DNA from: Bacteroidetes bacterium 43-16
Lineage (GTDB): Bacteria > Bacteroidota > Bacteroidia > Chitinophagales > Chitinophagaceae
Direction of reading: 5' to 3'
Assembly (NCBI GenBank): GCA_001897525.1
Contig: MKTB01000007.1
Coordinates: 168,949 to 231,751 of the forward strand
Length of the DNA: 62,803 nucleotides
A program made the translations under genes and the position numbers. The notes under the pieces are model-generated. The model did not search any database. It was not told the origin of the DNA and worked only from the letters and a program-made list of their open reading frames with translations. How positions within the stretch are numbered: position 1 is the stretch's first letter; every line of letters begins with the position of its first letter. This document shows positions 36,685 through 44,126 of the stretch, piece after piece.

Positions 36685-37599
36685 ATGACAAAAATATTCA
36701 GCGGCCTTGCCTGCGTCAGCCTCGCTTCATTGTTTCTTTACTCCTGTAAAGAGCAACCTGTCGGTGTAGATTTTGGCGAGGGCAAAAAATCGGACACGAC
36801 CTACATTGCCTCTGTGGAACCGGTACAGGATAAAAACTACTATATAGAAGAGTTTTCCGGTGTGCAATGTGTAAACTGCCCTCAGGGTGCAGCCAAATTA
36901 GAATCCATGAGTGAAGTCCCAGCCAATAAGGGAAGACTGAAGATCGTAACGATTCATGCCGGGGCACTTACCTCTCCTAATTATACAAAAGGCAGCAAAC
37001 AGGACCTTAGCTCTGCACAGGGATTGCAATTAATGACCCTGATCTATTCAGGAGATCCCTCCAAACCGAGTGCTTCTATAGACCGCATGAAACTGTACAC
37101 GGGTACTAACCCGCTTCTGGGGCCTTACAGCCAATGGGACGTGGCACTCAATACGGCAAAAGCCACCCATCCAAAGACTCCGGTAAATATTCACTTAAGC
37201 AGCACCTTCGATGAGAATCTGAATGCTTATAATATTAAAGTGAAACTGGCCTATACGGAGAATGTTTCCGAAGCCCAATACCTGAGCATCTTTTTAATCG
37301 AAGACAGTATTGTCGACTACCAGATCGTACCTTTAATACCCGACTATACATTCAGGCATGTGTACCGTCAATCCATTACTCCGATCAATGGTGTCCCGAT
37401 CCTGGATACCCTGCCGACGAAAGTTGCCGGAAGGGTGTATGAGACCAATTATACCTTCAAACCTGATTTAAGTGACAACAACGAGTTCCGTCATAAAAAC
37501 TGGAACCTGAATAACGTTCATATAGTTGCCCTGGTACATAATGCAACCAGCGGCGAGGACAAGCGTGTGTACCACGTTGAGGATACACATCTGAAGTAA
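36685..37599 (+). CDS. Omp28-related lipoprotein with CxxC
   Basis: The ATG at 36685 gives a lipoprotein signal (KIFSGLACVSLASLFLYSCKE) on a 304-residue protein. An upstream in-frame start at 36610 would bury that signal. The N-terminal domain has YYIEEFSGVQCVNCPQGAAKLESM, a thioredoxin-like CxxC seen in the Omp28 family of Bacteroidota outer-membrane lipoproteins, then a beta-rich C-terminal half. Function is unknown. A strong hairpin follows the stop codon. Confidence 0.8.
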   Translation: MTKIFSGLACVSLASLFLYSCKEQPVGVDFGEGKKSDTTYIASVEPVQDKNYYIEEFSGVQCVNCPQGAAKLESMSEVPANKGRLKIVTIHAGALTSPNYTKGSKQDLSSAQGLQLMTLIYSGDPSKPSASIDRMKLYTGTNPLLGPYSQWDVALNTAKATHPKTPVNIHLSSTFDENLNAYNIKVKLAYTENVSEAQYLSIFLIEDSIVDYQIVPLIPDYTFRHVYRQSITPINGVPILDTLPTKVAGRVYETNYTFKPDLSDNNEFRHKNWNLNNVHIVALVHNATSGEDKRVYHVEDTHLK

Positions 37600-37620
37600 A
37601 AAAACATTGCTTTAAGCTGG

Positions 37621-37657
37621 AAAAGGTATAAGTATATAGTATTTACTTATACCTTTT
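37621..37657. terminator. Intrinsic terminator after the Omp28-like gene
   Basis: A perfect 14-bp stem, AAAAGGTATAAGTA (37621-37634) with TACTTATACCTTTT (37644-37657), is followed by further T residues. It abuts the promoter of the microprotein gene. Confidence 0.82.
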
Positions 37658-37676
37658 TTATATAGAAATTAATAAG

Positions 37677-37684
37677 TAAATTTG
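37677..37684 (+). promoter_or_regulatory. -7 promoter box of the microprotein gene
   Basis: TAAATTTG fits TAnnTTTG, with a T run (TTTT) exactly 19 bases upstream in the terminator's T tract. The ATG follows 21 bases later at 37706. Confidence 0.6.
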
Positions 37685-37705
37685 CAGCACAATAAATAAA
37701 TAACA

Positions 37706-37846
37706 ATGGAATCTGTATTATTAAACTCTTTCTACAAGATCGGTGATAAAATTGGAGAATACTCTGCTTACGGTTTAACCATTTTCGGGGTTATTTTATT
37801 AATCTGGGTGATGTACAAATATCTGGATACTTCAGATCTGAAATAA
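37706..37846 (+). CDS. 46-residue single-span membrane microprotein
   Basis: A short open frame, ATG 37706 to TAA 37844-37846, encodes a 46-residue peptide with an amphipathic start (ESVLLNSFYKIGDKIGEYSA) and one membrane helix (YGLTIFGVILLIWVMYKYL). It has its own promoter box and sits between a terminator and pdxH, 33 bases upstream of the latter. Codon use and the clean membrane segment favour a real gene. I do not recognise the family; small subunits of respiratory or envelope complexes look like this. Confidence 0.65.
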   Translation: MESVLLNSFYKIGDKIGEYSAYGLTIFGVILLIWVMYKYLDTSDLK

Positions 37847-37879
37847 TTATTCCGAATAATTTGAGAAAGCAAAATAAAA

Positions 37880-38521
37880 ATGGATAGCTTTTCCAAAAAC
37901 ATTGCTGCAATAAGACAGGACTATAGCCTATCCTCACTAGATGAGAAAGAGACCGGCGATAACCCTGTCCTTTTTTTTGCCAAATGGTTTAAAGAGGCAG
38001 AACATGCCGACTGTGCAGAAGTCAATGCCATGACCCTGGCTACTGTTGATGCCCAAAACAAACCTCATGCCCGGATCGTTCTGCTAAAAGGACTGGAGGA
38101 GCAACAATTCGTTTTCTTTACCAATTACAATAGTAATAAGGGGATGGAAATAGCGGCCAACAAACGTGCCGCCCTGCTCTTCTTCTGGCCCGAACTGCAA
38201 AGACAGGTACGTGTAGAAGGTAGCATCACCAAAGTAAGCCCTGAATTGTCTGACGAATACTTTTACTCCCGGCCGCAAGGCAGCCAGGCAGGCGCTATCG
38301 CCTCTGCCCAGAGCAGCAAAATTGCTTCAAGGGAAGAACTGGAACATCGGGTAAAGGAATTGATGGAAAGCAAAACCCTCAGCAGGCCTGAGCATTGGGG
38401 AGGTTACCACCTTACACCTGATACTATTGAATTCTGGCAGGGAAGAAGCAACAGGCTTCATGACCGGGTATTATTTGAAAAGGATGGAACGCTTTGGCAA
38501 AAATCCAGGTTAGCACCTTAA
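37880..38521 (+). CDS. pdxH: Pyridoxamine 5'-phosphate oxidase
   Basis: The 213-residue flavoenzyme makes pyridoxal 5'-phosphate from the pyridoxamine or pyridoxine form using FMN and oxygen. Family segments are visible in order: AMTLATVDAQNKPHARIVLLKG, FVFFTNYNSNKGMEIAANKRAALLFFWPEL (FMN contacts), RQVRVEGSITKVS, SRPQGSQAGAIASAQSS and the C-terminal EFWQGRSNRLHDR. The length is standard. It precedes pyrR by 15 bases. Confidence 0.95.
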   Translation: MDSFSKNIAAIRQDYSLSSLDEKETGDNPVLFFAKWFKEAEHADCAEVNAMTLATVDAQNKPHARIVLLKGLEEQQFVFFTNYNSNKGMEIAANKRAALLFFWPELQRQVRVEGSITKVSPELSDEYFYSRPQGSQAGAIASAQSSKIASREELEHRVKELMESKTLSRPEHWGGYHLTPDTIEFWQGRSNRLHDRVLFEKDGTLWQKSRLAP

Positions 38522-38536
38522 ACGTATACGACTAAA

Positions 38537-39064
38537 ATGAAACCCCTTTTTATTCAAAAAGAACTTGATATCACCCTTACCCGCCTGGCTTACCAGCTGG
38601 TAGAGAATCATATGGATTTCGAGAATACGGTGATCATCGGGCTTCAGCCCCGCGGCATTTTCCTTTCTGATCGTATTCATCAGAAAGTACAGTCTTTTTT
38701 ACCAAAAACTAAAATAGCCTACGGGAAACTGGACATTACTTTCTACAGAGACGACTTCAATGAAAAAGGCCAGCTGCTCCAGGTTTCTGAGACCCAGATG
38801 GACTTCAACATCGAAGGCAAACATGTCATCCTGGTAGATGATGTCCTGTATACCGGTCGCAGCATTCGCTCCGGCCTGGATGCCTTACTGGACTACGGCC
38901 GCCCGGCCCATGTGGAACTGCTGGTACTCATAGATCGCAGGTTCAACCGCGAAGTGCCTATACAGCCCGACTATGTAGGCATGGCAGTAGATGTCATCGA
39001 CAACCAGAAGGTAAAGGTCCTTTGGAAAGAAAGAGATGGCAAGGATGAAGTAATCTTATTATAA
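38537..39064 (+). CDS. pyrR: PyrR-type phosphoribosyltransferase
   Basis: The 175-residue protein matches PyrR, a uracil phosphoribosyltransferase that in many bacteria also controls pyr genes by RNA binding. The PRPP loop VILVDDVLYTGRSIRSGLDAL is at about residues 95-115 and the C-terminus LVLIDRRFNREVPIQPDYVGM is typical. It lies directly before pyrB (29-base gap), which fits a pyrimidine role. I see no attenuator hairpin between them, so RNA regulation is unproven. Confidence 0.9.
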   Translation: MKPLFIQKELDITLTRLAYQLVENHMDFENTVIIGLQPRGIFLSDRIHQKVQSFLPKTKIAYGKLDITFYRDDFNEKGQLLQVSETQMDFNIEGKHVILVDDVLYTGRSIRSGLDALLDYGRPAHVELLVLIDRRFNREVPIQPDYVGMAVDVIDNQKVKVLWKERDGKDEVILL

Positions 39065-39093
39065 TATTAAAAAATAGCGCTGAAAATATAAAT

Positions 39094-40026
39094 ATGTCAC
39101 TATCTGTAAAACATCTTTTAGGCATTAAAGATTTACTTCCCTCTGATATTGAGTTGATCCTCAAAACGGCAGCCCAGTTCAAAGAAGTATTGCAAAGACC
39201 TATTAAAAAGGTGCCTACGCTAAGAGACACATCAGTCGTGAACCTGTTTTTTGAGAACTCGACGCGTACCCGTATATCCTTTGAGCTTGCAGAAAAGAGA
39301 CTGAGCGCCGACACGATAAATTTCGCAGCCTCCAGCAGTTCTGTGTCTAAAGGTGAAACACTGATCGATACGGCAAAAAACATTTTATCCATGAAAGTGG
39401 ATATGGTAGTTATGCGCCACTCGGCCAGCGGTGCCCCCCATTTCCTGGCACAGCACATCAATGCAAGTATTATCAATGCAGGAGACGGCATCAATGAGCA
39501 TCCTACCCAGGCTTTGCTGGACAGCTTTTCTATCCAGGAAAGAATCGGCAGCCTTAAAGGTAAAAAAGTAGCGCTGATCGGTGACATCATGCACAGCAGG
39601 GTGGCCCTCAGCAATATTTATTGCTTGACCAAAATGGGTGCAGAGGTTGTAGTCTGCGGCCCTCCTACCCTGATCCCTAAACATATTGAAAGCCTCGGAG
39701 TAGGCGTGATGTACGATATCAAAGAAGCTTTGAAATGGTGTGATGTGGCCAATGTATTACGTATTCAACTGGAGCGGCAGAACAAACCCTTGTTCTCCTC
39801 CCTGCGGGAATATGCCATGTACTATGGGGTCAACAAGCAAGTCCTGCAAAGCATCGATAAAGAAATTGTGATCATGCACCCTGGCCCGATCAACCGCGGT
39901 GTGGAACTGAGTTCCGATGTGGCGGACAGCAAGAATGCTATTATACTCGACCAGGTAGAAAACGGGGTAGCCGTACGTATGGCAGCCCTTTATTTACTGG
40001 CCGGAAAAAAAGACCAGATGTTATAA
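39094..40026 (+). CDS. pyrB: Aspartate carbamoyltransferase catalytic subunit
   Basis: The 310-residue enzyme condenses carbamoyl phosphate with aspartate in pyrimidine synthesis. The carbamoyl-phosphate loop FFENSTRTRISFELAEKRL is at about residues 51-69, then VVMRHSASGAPHFLA, NAGDGINEHPTQALLD and HPGPINRGVELSSDVAD. No PyrI regulatory subunit gene is adjacent. The stop codon lies in the loop of the terminator. Confidence 0.95.
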   Translation: MSLSVKHLLGIKDLLPSDIELILKTAAQFKEVLQRPIKKVPTLRDTSVVNLFFENSTRTRISFELAEKRLSADTINFAASSSSVSKGETLIDTAKNILSMKVDMVVMRHSASGAPHFLAQHINASIINAGDGINEHPTQALLDSFSIQERIGSLKGKKVALIGDIMHSRVALSNIYCLTKMGAEVVVCGPPTLIPKHIESLGVGVMYDIKEALKWCDVANVLRIQLERQNKPLFSSLREYAMYYGVNKQVLQSIDKEIVIMHPGPINRGVELSSDVADSKNAIILDQVENGVAVRMAALYLLAGKKDQML

Positions 40027-40044
40027 AACATCTGGTCTTTTTTT
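40005..40044. terminator. Intrinsic terminator overlapping the pyrB stop codon
   Basis: A perfect 16-bp stem, AAAAAAAGACCAGATG (40005-40020) with CATCTGGTCTTTTTTT (40029-40044), has an 8-base loop that holds the pyrB TAA. T tracts on both strands make it usable by the convergent lipoprotein gene too. Confidence 0.9.
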
Positions 40045-40063
40045 ATCAGGAGGGTTGATCCGT

Positions 40064-40528
40064 TTATCTTCTTGCCATTACATAAGTATAGGTTTCATTA
40101 CCCATATACTCGCTGGCCCTTAATCTTTTTGCCGTTATAGAACCTATATTCCATACATAGTTCTCCTCTGCGCCCCTGCTCTCTCTAAGGTAAAAACGAA
40201 GTACATATTCAGACCTTGAAGTGCTGGTGCCATCCTCATCATAATAGGTATCAATATACTCTTCCATTTGCCATTTACCAGACTTGGTTTCCCGGGTATT
40301 AATATTATAAGCCTCGGCAATGCCATTGTCCAGGAAAGTAAATTCCCAGCTGGAGAAGTTTTTGGTTACATCCATACTTCCCTGCAGGAAACCGGGACGG
40401 TGTTTTACTTTTTCAAAACTCCAGGTGCCCACTACTTTGCGGTGCATAGGCTGGAAAGAATACTTGGTACAGCCTGTCCATACCAACATTAAACTTAACA
40501 CGATCGAAGCGTAGATTATCCTTCTCAT
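40064..40528 (-). CDS. Lipocalin-like lipoprotein
   Basis: The 154-residue protein has a lipoprotein signal (IIYASIVLSLMLVWTGCTK) and a small beta-rich domain starting with VVGTWSFEKVKHR, the GTW motif of lipocalin-like proteins of Bacteroidota, followed by alternating strands (WEFTFLDNGIAEAYN; KSGKWQMEE; YVLRFYLRE). The ligand is unknown. It converges on pyrB and is divergent from folP. Confidence 0.72.
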   Translation of the reverse strand: MRRIIYASIVLSLMLVWTGCTKYSFQPMHRKVVGTWSFEKVKHRPGFLQGSMDVTKNFSSWEFTFLDNGIAEAYNINTRETKSGKWQMEEYIDTYYDEDGTSTSRSEYVLRFYLRESRGAEENYVWNIGSITAKRLRASEYMGNETYTYVMARR

Positions 40529-40622
40529 TTTTAAAACGTTTTCAGGTCATTCAATATAGCTCAGACTTGCTATTGTTAAAGAGGTTTAAAGGTACCTGCT
40601 GATTTTAGTAAAAAAACATAAG

Positions 40623-40630
40623 TAAATTTG
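40623..40630 (+). promoter_or_regulatory. -7 promoter box abutting the folP start
   Basis: TAAATTTG fits TAnnTTTG. The folP ATG starts after only 4 bases, so the transcript may be leaderless, as predicted for fmt and its divergent neighbour. Confidence 0.55.
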
Positions 40631-40634
40631 CAAG

Positions 40635-41471
40635 ATGACCCCATCCCTGAATCCTGCCGGTAAATTATTAAGTTTTGACAGCCCCCAAGTTATGGGCATT
40701 GTTAACCTTACGCCGGACTCATTTTATACCAAAGGCATCCACAATAGTATTGACGGTGCGCTTTTCCTGGCCGGGAAAATGCTGGAAGAGGGAGCTACCG
40801 TTTTAGACCTCGGCGGACAGAGCAGCAGGCCGGGAGCCTCCTTAATAGGTGCGGAGGCAGAGCTACAGCGCGTAATCCCTGCTATTGAGGCCATCGTCAA
40901 AAGATTTCCGGATGCGGTCCTTTCGGTAGATACTTTTCACGCGGCTGTAGCCCGGGCGGCTGTAGAGAGCGGTGCCCATATCATCAATGACATCGGCGCG
41001 GGCATGATGGACGAAAAAATGTTTCAAACCGTTTCCGATTTAGGAGTGTCTTATATAATGATGCATATGAAAGGTACGCCGGAGACCATGCAAAACAAGC
41101 CTGAGTATGAAGATATTGTGGTGGAAGTTTTTGATTTTTTAAACCAGAGGGTACAATTGGCCAGGGAATATGGCATCTATGATATCATGCTGGACCCGGG
41201 CTTTGGATTTGGAAAGACCATTGCTCAGAATTACAGCTTACTCAAGCACCTGAACAGTTTTGAGCTGCTGGAATTGCCTGTATTGGCCGGATTATCCAGG
41301 AAGTCTATGGTGCATAAAGTTTTAGATGCAGATGCAGCAACAGCGCTCAACGGTACTACAGCATTACATATGCTGGCCCTGAACAATGGGGCGCATATGC
41401 TCCGGGTACATGATGTAAAGGAAGCTGTGGAGAGTATACAACTCTATGAGATGTACCGGAAGGCATTATAA
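40635..41471 (+). CDS. folP: Dihydropteroate synthase
   Basis: The 278-residue enzyme joins 4-aminobenzoate to the pterin diphosphate in folate synthesis. Both family signatures are present: VMGIVNLTPDSFYTKG (about 20-35) and VLDLGGQSSRPGASLIGAEAEL, then SVDTFHAAVARAAVESGAHIINDI, the pterin-site DPGFGFGKT and a late VLAGLSRKSMV. The length is standard. The start is placed 4 bases after the promoter box. Confidence 0.95.
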   Translation: MTPSLNPAGKLLSFDSPQVMGIVNLTPDSFYTKGIHNSIDGALFLAGKMLEEGATVLDLGGQSSRPGASLIGAEAELQRVIPAIEAIVKRFPDAVLSVDTFHAAVARAAVESGAHIINDIGAGMMDEKMFQTVSDLGVSYIMMHMKGTPETMQNKPEYEDIVVEVFDFLNQRVQLAREYGIYDIMLDPGFGFGKTIAQNYSLLKHLNSFELLELPVLAGLSRKSMVHKVLDADAATALNGTTALHMLALNNGAHMLRVHDVKEAVESIQLYEMYRKAL

Positions 41472-41496
41472 AATGTAAACAATTAAGCCTCATTTT

Positions 41497-41527
41497 TTTG
41501 AGAATAATAATAAAAAAAGTATATTTG
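41497..41527 (+). promoter_or_regulatory. Full Bacteroidota promoter, TTTG-N19-TATATTTG
   Basis: TTTG at 41497-41500 and TATATTTG at 41520-41527 are exactly 19 bases apart. The ATG of the exported protein follows 21 bases later at 41549. Confidence 0.75.
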
Positions 41528-41548
41528 ATCTTTAAAAACCCGTTCAAA

Positions 41549-41911
41549 ATGAATATAATTAAATCTATTGTAGTTGCCTTAGCTTTATCCGGTACTGCTG
41601 CTGTAATCCCTCATGTTGCAATGGCACAAACTGTAGCGCTTGAAAAAGTTTCTAAAAATGATCTTTTGGCTGTTCAAAAGGTATATAATAAAGAAAAGGA
41701 TAATGCATCTAACTTCGAACGTTTTCGTGTATTGATGCAAAAAGCGATCGCAGTTCAAAAGAACAACTTATTAGAAAGCGGTGAAGCGCCTGAACAAACT
41801 GCCAAATATGAAAAATTGGTAGATGCCTTTAATAAGGTAATCCTGGCAAATCGCACTAATAATAAAGTTGAAGTCAATAAAGCAATGACCGGTTTTATCA
41901 ATGTAATGTAA
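41549..41911 (+). CDS. Small exported helical protein
   Basis: From ATG 41549 the protein has 120 residues with a clear signal peptide (IIKSIVVALALSGTAAVIPHVAMAQ). An upstream in-frame start at 41498 lies within the promoter. The mature part is about 95 residues, charged and probably all-helical (LLAVQKVYNKEKDNASNFERFRVLM). I do not recognise the family. The strong consensus promoter suggests high expression. Confidence 0.68.
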   Translation: MNIIKSIVVALALSGTAAVIPHVAMAQTVALEKVSKNDLLAVQKVYNKEKDNASNFERFRVLMQKAIAVQKNNLLESGEAPEQTAKYEKLVDAFNKVILANRTNNKVEVNKAMTGFINVM

Positions 41912-41929
41912 AATAATTACGAGGAAAGC

Positions 41930-41977
41930 TTTGCAGGTTGCGGCAAATTCTATTAAATTTGCAAGCAATTAAATTTG
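41930..41977 (+). promoter_or_regulatory. Two tandem -7 boxes, 16 bases apart
   Basis: TAAATTTG occurs at 41954-41961 and again at 41970-41977, within near-repeats TTAAATTTGC. A TTTG at 41930-41933 suits the first box (20-base spacing). GCAAATT/AATTTGC (41943-41949 and 41956-41962) is an inverted repeat over the first box. The downstream ATG is at 41994. Confidence 0.5.
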
Positions 41978-41993
41978 CTTTAACAATCAAGAG

Positions 41994-42215
41994 ATGGCAC
42001 ACAACGAAAATTTAGAGATGAAGGAACTGGATAACGAGTTGGATATTAAATTAAGTAAACCTCGTTCTTCAAGATTCTTCTTTCTTTTAGGCTTTTTTGG
42101 TATTTTCATTTTTGCTTGGTCCGGATGCTACAATCTTTATCATCATAAGTTTGTAGATCAGAAAGAGAAGGTCCCTGTAAATGAAAGCTCTTTGTACGAA
42201 CCTAAGTATAAGTAG
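41994..42215 (+). CDS. Small single-span membrane protein
   Basis: The 73-residue protein has an acidic N-terminus (MKELDNELDIKLSKPRSS), one membrane helix (RFFFLLGFFGIFIFAWSGCYNLY) and a polar tail ending LYEPKYK. No family is recognised. It ends 8 bases before a GT2 glycosyltransferase gene, so co-transcription is likely. Confidence 0.65.
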   Translation: MAHNENLEMKELDNELDIKLSKPRSSRFFFLLGFFGIFIFAWSGCYNLYHHKFVDQKEKVPVNESSLYEPKYK

Positions 42216-42223
42216 TTTTTTAA

Positions 42224-43276
42224 GTGATAGTTTGTAACTCCCTGACCGCTGTTGTAATCCTGAGTTATAATAGCCTGGAATGGCACAAGCTATTCTTACC
42301 TAAAATAGTAGAGCAGGCTGCATCAGGATATGATGTAGTACTTGTAGATCATGCTTCACCGGACAATACGGCTGATTATATTCAGGCGCATTTTCCTTCG
42401 GTGAAGCTGATTCGTTTAACGCAGAACCTGGGATTTGCCGGCGGCTATGCCGCAGCACTGGAACAGGTAAAAGCCAAATATTTCATCCTGCTGAGTGCCG
42501 ACTTCCAGGTGACCGACAACTGGTACCCGCCCTTAGTGGCTGCCATGGAAAATAATGCACGCTTAGCGGCTGTTCAGCCTAAAGTGCGTTACTGGAAACA
42601 ACCGGAGCTTTTTGAATATGCAGGTGCGGCAGGCGGTTATATGGATAAATGGGGCTATATGTTCTGCCGCGGTCGTGTCTTTGACCGGCTGGAAGCCGAT
42701 TCCGGGCAGTATGATGAAGATGTAAAGGTCTTCTGGGCTTCCGGTGGCTGTTTTATGGTGCGTTCTGATGCCTATTTTGAGGCCGGTGGTTTAGACACTG
42801 CACTCTTTGCACATATGGAAGAGATCGACCTCTGCTGGCGTTTGCAAAACAGGGGCTATACGATCGGAGCTATCGGCAATTCCACTGTATTCCATGTCGG
42901 GGGCAGCGTGATCTCTTATGGCAGCCCTCAAAAAACCTTTTACAATTACAGGAACAACCTTGCCTTACTGGTAAAAAACGAGCGTAGGGCGAAGCTCTTA
43001 TGGCTCATCCCCCTGCGCCTGGTTTTAGATGGTGTATCCTGCCTTCCTTTCTTAACGAAAGGCAATTTTAAAAATATCCTGGCAGTAGCCAGGGCACATT
43101 TTAGTTTTTACCGTACACTGCCCTATTGGCTCAAACAGCGTAAAGCGGCCCGGGCAGATCTTAAAAAAGACCATATTATATCAGGAGTATTCAATAAAAG
43201 TATCATCGTTAAATATTTTCTTAAAAAGCAGGCCACCTTTACGCAATTGGGCGTAAACGCGGAAACATTAAGTTAA
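42224..43276 (+). CDS. Family 2 glycosyltransferase (rhamnosyltransferase-like)
   Basis: The 350-residue protein has a GT-A fold opening AVVILSYNSLEWH, VVLVDHASPDNTADYI, the NLGFAGGYAAAL loop and YFILLSADFQV in the DxD position (Asp followed by Phe, so only partly conserved). ASGGCFMVRSDAYFEAGGLD and HMEEIDLCWRLQNRGYTIGAIGN are typical of the dTDP-rhamnosyl-transferase subgroup (RfbF/WbbL type). The start is GTG at 42224, 8 bases after the small membrane protein gene. Confidence 0.87.
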   Translation: MIVCNSLTAVVILSYNSLEWHKLFLPKIVEQAASGYDVVLVDHASPDNTADYIQAHFPSVKLIRLTQNLGFAGGYAAALEQVKAKYFILLSADFQVTDNWYPPLVAAMENNARLAAVQPKVRYWKQPELFEYAGAAGGYMDKWGYMFCRGRVFDRLEADSGQYDEDVKVFWASGGCFMVRSDAYFEAGGLDTALFAHMEEIDLCWRLQNRGYTIGAIGNSTVFHVGGSVISYGSPQKTFYNYRNNLALLVKNERRAKLLWLIPLRLVLDGVSCLPFLTKGNFKNILAVARAHFSFYRTLPYWLKQRKAARADLKKDHIISGVFNKSIIVKYFLKKQATFTQLGVNAETLS

Positions 43277-43305
43277 CATTTACATGGTTTTTAGAATTAT
43301 TTGAT

Positions 43306-43313
43306 TATTTTTG
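43306..43313 (+). promoter_or_regulatory. -7 promoter box of plsY
   Basis: TATTTTTG fits TAnnTTTG and lies 22 bases before the first ATG of plsY; no -33 TTTG is at the expected place. Confidence 0.4.
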
Positions 43314-43335
43314 GTCGAATTTTATCGTAGAATTA

Positions 43336-43980
43336 ATGATGAATGAAGTATTCCTATTGGCGATTGCATATTTGATCGGATCTATTCCTACAGCAGTTTG
43401 GGTGAGTCAGAAATATTTTGGACTAGACATACGTGAGCACGGAAGTGGCAATGCAGGCGCTACCAATACCTTTAGAATTCTGGGTAAGAAAGCAGGTATA
43501 GCAGTAATGATCATCGATATGCTGAAAGGTTTTACGGCAGTTAAGCTGGCCTATCTTTCTGTATATGCGATTAATGATACCAATGACGCGTTTACCAATT
43601 TACAGGTCGCCTTAGGCCTTCTGGCCGTGATCGGTCATATCTTCCCCTTGTTTGCCGGCTTCAAAGGCGGTAAAGGTATCGCTACCTTATTCGGGATGAT
43701 CCTGGGTATCCAATGGATCGTAGCCTTATGCCTGGTGGCGGTTTTCCTCATTATGCTTTTGCTGACACGCTATGTCTCCTTAAGCTCTATTACGGCAGGT
43801 ATTGCTTTCCCGGTTCTATTACTGTTTATTTTTAAAGGACAGGAAACGGCCTATACTTTATTTGCCATATCCACTGCCCTGCTGGTGATCCTTACCCATC
43901 ACAAGAATATTAACCGGCTCATTCACGGGAATGAAAGTAAGGTGGATCTAAAAAAACTCAAAAAGAAAAAAGACAGTTGA
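43336..43980 (+). CDS. plsY: Glycerol-3-phosphate acyltransferase PlsY
   Basis: The 214-residue inner-membrane enzyme transfers an acyl group from acyl phosphate to glycerol 3-phosphate. The three PlsY signatures are present: GSIPTAVWVS with GSGNAGATNTFR (about 35-46), the phosphate loop FAGFKGGKGIATLFG (about 112-126), and a C-terminal HHKNINRLIHGNE. Five membrane segments are visible. ATG ATG gives two adjacent starts (43336 or 43339). A strong terminator follows. Confidence 0.93.
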   Translation: MMNEVFLLAIAYLIGSIPTAVWVSQKYFGLDIREHGSGNAGATNTFRILGKKAGIAVMIIDMLKGFTAVKLAYLSVYAINDTNDAFTNLQVALGLLAVIGHIFPLFAGFKGGKGIATLFGMILGIQWIVALCLVAVFLIMLLLTRYVSLSSITAGIAFPVLLLFIFKGQETAYTLFAISTALLVILTHHKNINRLIHGNESKVDLKKLKKKKDS

Positions 43981-43996
43981 TACACGGATACCAAAT

Positions 43997-44038
43997 GTTA
44001 AAAACGCTGTTGATGTGCTATTCAACAGCGTTTTTAAC
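43997..44038. terminator. Intrinsic terminator after plsY
   Basis: A perfect 17-bp stem runs from 43997-44013 (GTTAAAAACGCTGTTGA) to 44022-44038, with an 8-base loop and a T5 tract inside the right arm. Confidence 0.88.
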
Positions 44039-44126
44039 GTTTATAATTTGAAAAGAAAATCAATACACGATAGATTTGCTTTTATTCAATTAATGATCAG
44101 CTGACCGAATTTGACTTGTATATAAC

